NCBI GenBank assembly: GCA_029939965.1
Contig: JAOZRY010000003.1
Coordinates: 1-26,500, forward strand
Source: Bacteroidales bacterium
Lineage (GTDB): Bacteria > Bacteroidota > Bacteroidia > Bacteroidales > 4484-276
Direction: 5' to 3'
DNA length: 26,500 nt
Of this stretch, positions 1 to 7,259 are shown piece after piece (positions within the stretch are counted from its first letter, which is position 1; every line of letters starts with the position of its first letter). The translations under genes and the position numbers were made by a program. The notes under the pieces were generated by a model. The model had not been told where the DNA came from. It ran no database searches and saw only the letters and a list, made by a program, of their open reading frames with translations.

Positions 1-44
1 CATTGAATCATTTTTGTATGTTCCACTAAATTCGCAGTAGAACC
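1..44 (+). mobile_element. One end of a MITE-like element, cut by the window edge
   Basis: These 44 bases match the reverse complement of 26205-26247 with one substitution and one extra T. Positions 23-44 are the 22-bp terminal repeat (begins CCACTAAA, ends AGTAGAACC) that also bounds the complete element at 26205-26438. The rest of this copy lies left of the window. The element ends 27 bases before the cyclase start codon. Seen directly in the sequence; that it is mobile is inferred. Confidence 0.7.
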
Positions 45-71
45 ATTTTAATTAAAGTATAAAAATATGCC

Positions 72-2045
72 ATGAGATATTTAGCCATTATTTTCATTTT
101 TATCCTACCGCATACTTTCCCTACCAAAATATTTAGCCAAAATAATGTATGTAGTTGTGACAGCCTCCTTCAGCTTTTAAAAAAAACTCCTGATAACAAC
201 CAATTACTCGAGGAATTTGGTAAGGCTGCTAAAAGCATTGTTACCTCCAACCCGGATACAGGATATTTTTATGTTTCGGAATTATACCTCTTTGCCGATC
301 GTTCAAATCACAGATATCTGATGGCAAAAGCCTTGAATCTTCAGGGAATAATCCTGGAACAAATTGACTATCGCCGATCGATCGAAAAATATAATCAATG
401 CCTTACTATTTCGGAGAAAGCCGGTTACAAAAAACTCATAAGTTCGGCACTGAACAATCTAAGTATTGTTTATTCAGTAATGGGCGAATATGACCTGTCA
501 ATTAAATACCTGCTCAAATTACGCCAACTTGCCGAAGATATAAACGACACCATGCGATTAGCTGCTGCTCTCAATAACATTGGGTTGAGATATTATGACA
601 TGGATAGCCCCAAAGTTGCATTAGATTATTATGAAAAAGCAAAATATCTGAATTTTGCAATAGGAGACATGAACAGGTACGCAACTAATCTCTCCAATAT
701 TGGTGTAGCCTGGCAGGCAATGGAACAATACGACTCGGCATTTTATTATCATACAAAAGCCATCGAACTTCACCAGCTAAATAATGATTCCTACAAACTT
801 CAGTATAGCTATCAGGCCTTAATTTTTCTGTATTTCGATATGGACGAATATACCAAAGCGTGGGAAGCATTCGATTCGGCCATGTTTCATGCTCAACAAG
901 CAAATGATAACTATGGCATCATTAACTTAATGGTGGCAGAAGCAGATCTACTTAACGAAGAAAAAAGGTATCCGGAAGCAATCGACATCCTGTTATCGGC
1001 TGAAACATTGGCTCTTGAGATGAATTACAGATCAATTCTGATTGATCTTTACAAGCAACTCACCGTTAGTTTCCGGGGCAAAAAAAACTATATTAGTGCT
1101 TTTAAATACAACGAAATATACATTATACTGCGCGATTCGCTACAGAATTTGGAAAAAAATAAAGCATTTGCACAAGTTAATAACTATGAAAAAGAGAAGG
1201 CTGAAAAAGAGAGAGAAATTTTGGCAAAGAGCATCGAAATTCAGAATCTAAACATTAAACGCCAAAAGCTATTGCGTAATTTTACTATTGTTTTGGGATG
1301 CTTGTTTCTTGTAATGCTGATAGGCCTCTGGACCAGGTTCAGGCTCATCAGACGGGTAAAGCGTGAACTTGAGGTTAAAAATGCCATTATCGAAAACGAA
1401 AAGGAAAGATCGGAGAAATTACTTTTAAACATTTTACCAGCCGAAACAGCCAAAGAGCTAAAAGCATCAGGAAAATCCAAAGCAAAAATGTACGAAATGG
1501 TTACTGTTCTTTTTGCAGATTTCAAAGGGTTTACGAAATTAGCAGAGCAATTAGCCCCACAAGTTTTAGTTGATGAAATTGATTATTGCTACAAAATGTT
1601 TGATAGTATAATTGGAAAACATCAGGTAGAAAAAATAAAAACCATCGGTGATGCATACATGTGTGCAGGTGGTTTACCAAATGCCAACATTACAAATCCA
1701 ATAGATGTATTAAGAACTGCATGCGAAATTCGGAGTTTTATGAAATCCTATAAGAAAGACCGGATTTTACAGAAAAAACCTTTTTTTGAAGCGCGTATTG
1801 GAATTCACACAGGGCAGGTGGTAGCCGGTATAGTTGGCACACGAAAATTTGCCTACGACATTTGGGGCGATACAGTGAATATTGCCTCGCGAATGGAATC
1901 GGGCGGAGAAGTTGGAAAAATCAACATTTCGCAAACCACCTACGAAAAAATTAAAGATCAGTTTATATGCGTTTACCGCGGGAAAATTGAAACAAAGAAC
2001 AAAGGATTGCTGGATATGTACTTTGTTGAAGGCCCAGCCAATTAA
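72..2045 (+). CDS. TPR-repeat, membrane-anchored class III adenylate cyclase
   Basis: A 657-residue protein likely to make cAMP from ATP. It starts with a hydrophobic signal sequence. TPR-like helical repeats follow (about 85-340), then a charged coiled coil (about 370-400), a membrane segment (about 404-420) and a class III cyclase catalytic domain (about 470-655). The metal-binding aspartates are D483 (FADFKGFT) and D527 (KTIGDAYM). K523 and D596 (YDIWGD) are the residue pair expected for adenine rather than guanine recognition. N603 and R607 (NIASR) are the transition-state residues. The inferred topology is periplasmic TPRs sensing or binding a partner and a cytoplasmic cyclase working as a homodimer. 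No Shine-Dalgarno is visible. It converges on a LytTR regulator gene, a possible but unproven partner. Family and catalytic residues are clear; the signal sensed is unknown. Confidence 0.9.
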   Translation: MRYLAIIFIFILPHTFPTKIFSQNNVCSCDSLLQLLKKTPDNNQLLEEFGKAAKSIVTSNPDTGYFYVSELYLFADRSNHRYLMAKALNLQGIILEQIDYRRSIEKYNQCLTISEKAGYKKLISSALNNLSIVYSVMGEYDLSIKYLLKLRQLAEDINDTMRLAAALNNIGLRYYDMDSPKVALDYYEKAKYLNFAIGDMNRYATNLSNIGVAWQAMEQYDSAFYYHTKAIELHQLNNDSYKLQYSYQALIFLYFDMDEYTKAWEAFDSAMFHAQQANDNYGIINLMVAEADLLNEEKRYPEAIDILLSAETLALEMNYRSILIDLYKQLTVSFRGKKNYISAFKYNEIYIILRDSLQNLEKNKAFAQVNNYEKEKAEKEREILAKSIEIQNLNIKRQKLLRNFTIVLGCLFLVMLIGLWTRFRLIRRVKRELEVKNAIIENEKERSEKLLLNILPAETAKELKASGKSKAKMYEMVTVLFADFKGFTKLAEQLAPQVLVDEIDYCYKMFDSIIGKHQVEKIKTIGDAYMCAGGLPNANITNPIDVLRTACEIRSFMKSYKKDRILQKKPFFEARIGIHTGQVVAGIVGTRKFAYDIWGDTVNIASRMESGGEVGKINISQTTYEKIKDQFICVYRGKIETKNKGLLDMYFVEGPAN

Positions 2046-2180
2046 TTTTTATCTGACGAAAAAACACAAATACTCAAAACAGATGTAAATATTTATTGAG
2101 ATAAAAAAACTGAAGAAATTCAAACAATAGGGGATTTTGGAAAATATAATGAAGTAACTATACAAAAAAAATAAATTGAT

Positions 2181-2933
2181 TTAGATTTTTTGTAATATCT
2201 CGAGTAATTTTTCTTTCCTGCGCGATGACACCGGAGCCATAAGATTGCGAGTTAACTTTATAACGCTGGCATCATACTTTTCAACGGATTTGATATGATT
2301 TATATTAACCATATATTGACGATGTGGCCGTACAAAACCATTGCTTGTAAGAATTTCATCATATTCCTTCAGCGTTTTTGAAACCATATGTTCTTTGCCA
2401 TCTTCCATGTAAAAAATGGTGTAATTCTTATACGATTTACACATTATAATCCCGGAAATGTTTACAATATCCAACTTATTATTTGTTGTTAAAACCAGTC
2501 GTTGCCGGTTTTCGCCAGCAGGAACTCTCAAAAGCAATTCTAATACTTTGCTTTTCATATCCTTATTTTCAAGTTCTGTTTCAGCTTTGTGTACAGCATC
2601 AATAAGCTCATCAGGAATTATCGGTTTAAGCAGGTAGTGTATTGCACTATGCTTAAATGCTTCGATGGCAAAATCGGAATGGGCGGTAGTAAAAATGATA
2701 TTGAAGTTATAATCGTTTAATTGATGTAAAAGATCAAACCCATCTCCATCAGGCATTTTAACATCCAAAAATACAATATCAGGTTTATTGAGCTTGATGC
2801 ATTGCACCCCCGATTTAACATCATGAGCTTCTGCAACAACATCAACTATACTGCAATAATGCGACAAAAGCACTCTTAGTGCATCGCGAGCACTATACTC
2901 ATCATCGATGATTACCCCTCTAATCATAAGCAA
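2181..2933 (-). CDS. LytTR-family response regulator
   Basis: A 250-residue two-domain regulator. The receiver domain (about 3-125) has the acidic pair D10/D11, phosphoacceptor D57 (FLDVKMP), T82/T83 and K103 (LLKPI), so it should be phosphorylatable. The C-terminal half (about 140-250) is a LytTR DNA-binding domain (RPHRQYMVNI and the preceding SKTLKEYDEIL). In this family such proteins bind direct repeats upstream of their targets and are usually paired with a LytS- or YehU-type sensor kinase. No kinase gene is in the window, so the partner is elsewhere or the regulator is an orphan. An ATG two codons downstream (MIRGVIIDDE) is an equally good start. It faces the cyclase gene tail to tail. 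Confidence 0.93.
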   Translation of the reverse strand: MLMIRGVIIDDEYSARDALRVLLSHYCSIVDVVAEAHDVKSGVQCIKLNKPDIVFLDVKMPDGDGFDLLHQLNDYNFNIIFTTAHSDFAIEAFKHSAIHYLLKPIIPDELIDAVHKAETELENKDMKSKVLELLLRVPAGENRQRLVLTTNNKLDIVNISGIIMCKSYKNYTIFYMEDGKEHMVSKTLKEYDEILTSNGFVRPHRQYMVNINHIKSVEKYDASVIKLTRNLMAPVSSRRKEKLLEILQKI

Positions 2934-3064
2934 TTGTTATAAGTTCCAAAATAAAACAGACACGTAAAAGTAAATTATTTAGAATTACAAAAATGAATTA
3001 TCGAAAAAAAATAAAAACCGATTAACAACCCATCATTTTATTAATGAGTGTTTCAGGTAAATTT

Positions 3065-3072
3065 TATCTTTG
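3065..3072 (+). promoter_or_regulatory. Putative Bacteroidota -7 box for yicC-gmk-nadD
   Basis: TATCTTTG fits the TAnnTTTG consensus and lies 23 bases before the ATG at 3096. No good -33 TTTG is visible. Its position argues against a start at 3048, which would be upstream of transcription initiation. Confidence 0.45.
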
Positions 3073-3095
3073 TCTTTGTTAAAAAAAATAAATAT

Positions 3096-3974
3096 ATGAT
3101 AAAATCAATGACAGGTTATGGCCGTGCCGAAGGAGAGGCAGGTACAAAGAAGTTTACAGTTGAAATTAAAACCCTCAACAGCAAACAGTTCGATTTAATT
3201 TCGCGAATTCCTATCATTTACAAAGAAAAGGAACTCGAAATACGATCGCATCTACTTCAGGCACTGAGCAGGGGTAAAATTGAAATAACCCTTACTACCG
3301 ACCACTCCGAAAAAGTTGAAAACTACGCTTTGAATATTGCGCTTGCAAAGAAATACTTTAGCGAGATTCAATTGCTGCAACGGGAAATAAATATTGAAGA
3401 TGACCCCCAAATCATGAATACCCTTCTCAAATTACCGGATGTAATTCAGGCTGTTCCCGAAAAACTTTTGGATGAAGAATGGAAAAATATTTCGATGATA
3501 ATAAACCTGGCAGTTGACAATTGTGACACCTCAAGAATTAATGAAGGGAAAAATCTGGAAAAAGATTTCACACAACGCATTAAACTCATCGATGCTTTCC
3601 TTAAAGAGATTGAAAAGTTTGAAGGCAGACGTATCGAAAGGATTCGCGAAAAATTCAGGAAAGATTTGCAAAAATATGTTGATGACAATAAAATTGATGA
3701 GAACCGTTTTGAACAGGAAATTATATACTATTTAGAAAAAATTGACATCACAGAGGAAAAAGTAAGACTAAGTAATCACTGTGATTATTTTTTGCAAACA
3801 CTTAATGAAAATCATACTTCCAATGGTAAAAAACTAAATTTTATTAGCCAGGAAATTGGAAGGGAAATCAATACCATTGGTTCAAAAGCCAACGATTCTG
3901 ACATCCAGAAGTTAGTAGTACAAATGAAAGATGAACTCGAAAAAATAAAGGAACAACTGTATAATATTTTGTAA
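3096..3974 (+). CDS. yicC: YicC/YloC-family endoribonuclease
   Basis: A 292-residue protein starting MIKSMTGYGRAEG, the usual N-terminus of the YicC family. The frame is open from 3048, but the conserved motif begins at the ATG at 3096 and a -7 box lies between. The C-terminal part is the family's DUF1732 region, with the conserved REINTIGSKAND block and a final K.EL..I.EQ helix. Characterised homologues are metal-dependent endoribonucleases involved in RNA turnover. Length is normal. The gene is followed after two bases by gmk, so the two are almost certainly co-transcribed. Confidence 0.95.
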   Translation: MIKSMTGYGRAEGEAGTKKFTVEIKTLNSKQFDLISRIPIIYKEKELEIRSHLLQALSRGKIEITLTTDHSEKVENYALNIALAKKYFSEIQLLQREINIEDDPQIMNTLLKLPDVIQAVPEKLLDEEWKNISMIINLAVDNCDTSRINEGKNLEKDFTQRIKLIDAFLKEIEKFEGRRIERIREKFRKDLQKYVDDNKIDENRFEQEIIYYLEKIDITEEKVRLSNHCDYFLQTLNENHTSNGKKLNFISQEIGREINTIGSKANDSDIQKLVVQMKDELEKIKEQLYNIL

Positions 3975-3976
3975 AA

Positions 3977-4540
3977 ATGAACGGGAAACTTATCGTTGTA
4001 TCCGCTCCTTCGGGATCGGGGAAAACCACAATAGTAAGGCAGGTTTTGAATTTCGGTATCAATCTTGAATTTTCGGTATCGGCCTGCAGCCGCAAACCAC
4101 GCGGAAATGAAGTTAACGGGAAAGATTATTATTTTTTGAATGAAACTGATTTTAAGAAGAAAATCGATAATGATGAATTTATCGAATGGGAACAAGTTTA
4201 TAAAGGATGTTATTATGGTACACTCAGGGCAGAAGTGCAACGCATCTGGCAAACAGGGAATCATGTAATTTTTGATGTTGACGTAATTGGAGGTTTAAAT
4301 ATTAAAAAACAATATCCAAAGAATTGTCTCGCAATCTTTATTAAAGCCCCATCAATAAATGACCTCGAGAGCCGCCTGCGTGGAAGATCTACCGACAGTG
4401 AAGAAACAATAAGAAAAAGGCTGGAAAAGGCGGAATACGAACTTTCATTTTCGCCACAATTCGATTTGGTGATTACAAATAATATACTGGAGGATGCGGT
4501 AAACCAAGCTATCAGGGTTATTACTGATTTTATAAAATAA
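3977..4540 (+). CDS. gmk: Guanylate kinase
   Basis: A 187-residue cytoplasmic enzyme that phosphorylates GMP to GDP with ATP. The P-loop APSGSGKTT is at residues 10-18. GMP-binding residues include SRKPRGNEVNGKDYYF and the EWEQVYKGCYYGT block. The lid region carries RLRGRSTDSEETIRKRL. Length is typical. It begins two bases after the yicC stop and is followed by nadD after 34 bases, so the three probably form one operon. Guanylate kinases of several bacterial groups are inhibited by (p)ppGpp, which is relevant because rsh is close by on the other strand. Whether this one is inhibited cannot be read from sequence. Confidence 0.97.
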   Translation: MNGKLIVVSAPSGSGKTTIVRQVLNFGINLEFSVSACSRKPRGNEVNGKDYYFLNETDFKKKIDNDEFIEWEQVYKGCYYGTLRAEVQRIWQTGNHVIFDVDVIGGLNIKKQYPKNCLAIFIKAPSINDLESRLRGRSTDSEETIRKRLEKAEYELSFSPQFDLVITNNILEDAVNQAIRVITDFIK

Positions 4541-4574
4541 TAATACGCTACGTCATGTTAGAATCCAACAAATT

Positions 4575-5156
4575 ATGAAACAAAAAACAGGATTATTTTT
4601 TGGCTCCTTCAATCCAATCCACACCGGGCATATGATTGTGGCCTCCTACATGCGCGAATTTACCGACCTGGATCAGGTTTGGTTTTTGTTATCGCCACAA
4701 AACCCATTGAAAGATAAGAAAAACCTGCTTGCCGACCACCATCGTCTTATGCTTGTAAAAACTGCAATTGAAGATGACTCCGGGTTTATGGTTTCTGACA
4801 TCGAATTTAAAATGCCCAAACCGTCCTATACCATCGATACACTTACGTGGCTTTCGGAAAAATACCCTGATAAAGAGCTGGTACTTATTACAGGTACTGA
4901 TATTTTTTCGAATTTTCATAAATGGAAAAATTACCAGGTACTCCTCGAATATTACTCCATGTATGTTTACAACCGACCTGGCTACGATGTAGGAGAATAC
5001 AGCAACCATCCATCCGTAAAATTATTTAATGCTCCATTAATGGAAATATCTTCCAGCTTTATCAGAGAAGCCATCAGGTATAAAAAAGATGTAAGGTATA
5101 TGATGCCTGCCAAAGTATGGCAGTACATCAGAGAGATGCATTTTTATGAAAAATAA
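4575..5156 (+). CDS. nadD: Nicotinate-nucleotide adenylyltransferase
   Basis: A 193-residue nucleotidyltransferase that adenylates nicotinate mononucleotide in NAD synthesis. The N-terminal GSFNPIHTGH (10-19) is the family's (T/H)xGH active-site motif, and the C-terminal SSSFIREAI is the SSTxIR-type motif that binds ATP phosphates. Length matches the family. It is the last gene of the yicC-gmk-nadD run. A 7-nt tandem repeat array begins 35 bases after its stop codon. Confidence 0.96.
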   Translation: MKQKTGLFFGSFNPIHTGHMIVASYMREFTDLDQVWFLLSPQNPLKDKKNLLADHHRLMLVKTAIEDDSGFMVSDIEFKMPKPSYTIDTLTWLSEKYPDKELVLITGTDIFSNFHKWKNYQVLLEYYSMYVYNRPGYDVGEYSNHPSVKLFNAPLMEISSSFIREAIRYKKDVRYMMPAKVWQYIREMHFYEK

Positions 5157-5191
5157 AATACAAATCCAATTCGTATTTCTAAGGCTTTTAA

Positions 5192-5275
5192 ATTAGATGG
5201 TAGAGGTTGGAAGATAGAGGTTTGAAGATAGAGGTTGGAAGATAGAGGTTAGATTGTAGAGGTTGGAAATTAGAA
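5192..5275 (+). repeat. 7-nt tandem repeat array A (12 units)
   Basis: Twelve consecutive heptamers in strict 7-base phase, alternating mainly GATAGAG and GTTGGAA, so a 14-base higher-order unit is visible. Variants include GTTTGAA, GTTAGAT and ATTAGAA. It occupies the gap between the convergent nadD and purA genes and has no coding signature (7 is not a multiple of 3). It shares the GATAGAG-GTTGGA phase with array B near lptB. Confidence 0.85.
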
Positions 5276-5365
5276 ATTGGGTTTTATTTAGAGCAATTAG
5301 GTGAATTAGAAATTCTATTAACCAATCTCTTTTCCGGCTTGCCAAGGTTAGAATTATCCGGTAAA

Positions 5366-6649
5366 TTATCTAAAAATAGTCTGCTTTCTGTCTGGACCAA
5401 TCGATAAAATAGAAATGTGTGTTTTTGTAAATTTTTCGATAAAATCGATATAATGATTTAAGTGCTCCGGAAAACCGCCAATACCGGTAATGCCATCAAG
5501 AGGAGTATTCCAACCGGGAAGCTCTTCATACACTGCCTTCACTTTGTCATCTTCGAACGGGATATAATCAATTAGTTGTTCCTTGAGTTTATAACTGGTA
5601 CTTATTTTTATTTTCTCAAATCCAGCAAGAACATCACCTTTGGTCATAACCAAATCAGTAACACCATTAAGCATTATCGAATAATTAAGAGCCACCAGAT
5701 CGAGCCAGCCACAACGTCGGGGCCTACCTGTTGTGGAGCCATATTCATTACCTTCATCTCTCATCAACTTACCATCATCATCAAACAATTCGGAAGGAAA
5801 AGGGCCGCTGCCAACACGGGTACAATAGGCCTTAAAAATACCATAAACCTTCCCGACTTTTGACGGGGCAATACCTAACCCTGAACAAACACCGGCACAA
5901 ATTGTATTTGAAGAGGTAACAAACGGATAGGATCCGAAATCGATATCTAACAAGGTGCCTTGTGCTCCCTCAGCAAGTACCGATTTGCCTTGCTTTAAAC
6001 TTTCGTTTATATAATTCTCGCTATCGACCTGCTCAAAATCCTTGATCACTTCTATAGCAGCGATCCATTCTTTTTCATAATCATCAAACGAAAGACCATC
6101 AATTTTAAATTCGCCGGGATCGTAATTATACGAATTGATAATTTGCTGATGTTTGGCTTTGAGTTCTGCATATTTCGAATCAAAATCGTTATTAAAAATC
6201 TCACCCATCCTCAAGCCCTGCCTCGCAACTTTATCAGTGTAAGTGGGGCCGATACCTTTTAGTGTTGATCCGATTTTAAATTTTCCTTTTGATTTTTCAT
6301 ACACAGCATCGAGCATTCTGTGCGATGGTAAAATAAGGTGGGATTTCCTGGAAATTACCAGATTCTTCCGGGGATCGATGTTTTTGAAGTTAAGTTGTTT
6401 CACCTCTTTACTAAAAACATACGGATCGATAATTACACCATTTCCAATTAAGTTTTGCTTATTGGAGTTAAAAATTCCTGAAGGAATGGTATGAAGAACA
6501 AATTTCAACCCGTCAAACTCAATTGTATGTCCCGCATTTGGCCCTCCCTGAAAGCGAGCAATAATATCATATTCGGGTGTTAAAACATCAACAATTTTTC
6601 CTTTGCCTTCATCTCCCCACTGAAGACCCAATAATACATCGACTTTCAT
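5366..6649 (-). CDS. purA: Adenylosuccinate synthetase
   Basis: A 427-residue enzyme that joins IMP and aspartate using GTP, the first committed step to AMP. The N-terminal LLGLQWGDEGKGK holds catalytic D13, and GGPNAGHT holds H41. Further family blocks are GIGPTYTDK and TTGRPRRCGWLD. With the ATG at 6649 these residues fall at the family's usual numbers. A second ATG at 6655 (MIMKVDVL) overlaps the fur stop codon as ATGA and could be the coupled start. The long in-frame extension upstream overlaps fur and is not used. It is the downstream gene of a fur-purA pair. Adenylosuccinate synthetases are known (p)ppGpp targets, and rsh is the next gene upstream of fur. Confidence 0.97.
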   Translation of the reverse strand: MKVDVLLGLQWGDEGKGKIVDVLTPEYDIIARFQGGPNAGHTIEFDGLKFVLHTIPSGIFNSNKQNLIGNGVIIDPYVFSKEVKQLNFKNIDPRKNLVISRKSHLILPSHRMLDAVYEKSKGKFKIGSTLKGIGPTYTDKVARQGLRMGEIFNNDFDSKYAELKAKHQQIINSYNYDPGEFKIDGLSFDDYEKEWIAAIEVIKDFEQVDSENYINESLKQGKSVLAEGAQGTLLDIDFGSYPFVTSSNTICAGVCSGLGIAPSKVGKVYGIFKAYCTRVGSGPFPSELFDDDGKLMRDEGNEYGSTTGRPRRCGWLDLVALNYSIMLNGVTDLVMTKGDVLAGFEKIKISTSYKLKEQLIDYIPFEDDKVKAVYEELPGWNTPLDGITGIGGFPEHLNHYIDFIEKFTKTHISILSIGPDRKQTIFR

Positions 6650-6651
6650 TA

Positions 6652-7146
6652 TCATTTTTCGACTATTCTTTTTTTCTCTCCCGCCAATTTTTTTTCCTTT
6701 TTTACATATCCGTTGCAATGCCCGTAAAATGTAAGCGAGTGATGAGTAATACTAACTCCAAGTTCACTTTCAACAAAATCTACTATCTCTTGAATTTTTG
6801 GATCGTAAAACTCCATTACTTCGCTATTATCAAGACAAATAAAATGATCGTGCTTTTTAAACTTAAAAGTCCTCTCAAACTGCGCACAATTGTTCCCAAA
6901 CTGATGTTTGGTTACCAGACTACAATCGAGAAGCAATTCGATGGTGTTGTACAAGGTAGCCCTGCTAACACGATATTTATTATTTTTCATCTTTATGTAG
7001 AGCGTCTCAATGTCGAAATGCCCTTCGGTGTCATAGATCTCTTTAAGGATGGTGTAACGCTCCGGAGTTTTTCTATGCCCGTTACCTTCAAGGTATTCTG
7101 TGAATATCTTTTTTACTGCTTCAAAAGTTTCTTGATTGTCTTTCAT
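6652..7146 (-). CDS. Fur-family metal-responsive regulator with altered zinc motif
   Basis: A 164-residue Fur/PerR-type repressor with an N-terminal winged helix (GHRKTPERYTILKEIY; FDIETLYIKMK; VSRATLYNTIELL) and a C-terminal dimerisation domain (KHDHFICLDN, EFYDPKIQEIV, HHSLTFYGHC). The structural-zinc cysteines are incomplete: the usual ICxxCG is ICLDNS, and the final GxCxxC is GHCNGY, leaving one Cys in each half. The metal-sensing His/Glu/Asp positions around KHDHF and EFYD look kept. The ATG at 7146 is preferred over a TTG three codons upstream. Its stop overlaps a purA ATG (ATGA). Which metal or signal it senses is not clear: Fur, PerR or Zur roles are all possible. Confidence 0.88.
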   Translation of the reverse strand: MKDNQETFEAVKKIFTEYLEGNGHRKTPERYTILKEIYDTEGHFDIETLYIKMKNNKYRVSRATLYNTIELLLDCSLVTKHQFGNNCAQFERTFKFKKHDHFICLDNSEVMEFYDPKIQEIVDFVESELGVSITHHSLTFYGHCNGYVKKEKKLAGEKKRIVEK

Positions 7147-7168
7147 TGCCGCCAAAATTTTTATTCGA

Positions 7169-7176
7169 CAAATGTA
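7169..7176 (-). promoter_or_regulatory. Putative -7 box for fur-purA
   Basis: On the minus strand this reads TACATTTG, matching TAnnTTTG, 22 bases upstream of the fur ATG. No clear -33 element. It suggests fur-purA can be transcribed separately from rsh. Confidence 0.45.
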
Positions 7177-7259
7177 AATCTTTTTTAATATTATTTAGAA
7201 TAAATAAAAGTAGATTTTTTAAAGTAACAGATATAAATAAAACAATAAAAAATTGCTAT

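Noticed and set aside
2046..2180. Terminator between the cyclase and LytTR genes
   Set aside because: Only a 5-bp ATCTG/CAGAT pair with a long loop; not convincing.
3812..4264. 150-codon minus-strand ORF
   Set aside because: Antisense to the yicC end and gmk; no motif.
5192..5275. CRISPR array
   Set aside because: The 7-nt units are contiguous with no spacers and no cas genes nearby.
6577..7188. 203-codon plus-strand ORF
   Set aside because: Entirely antisense to fur and the start of purA, which have clear family motifs; no recognisable domain.
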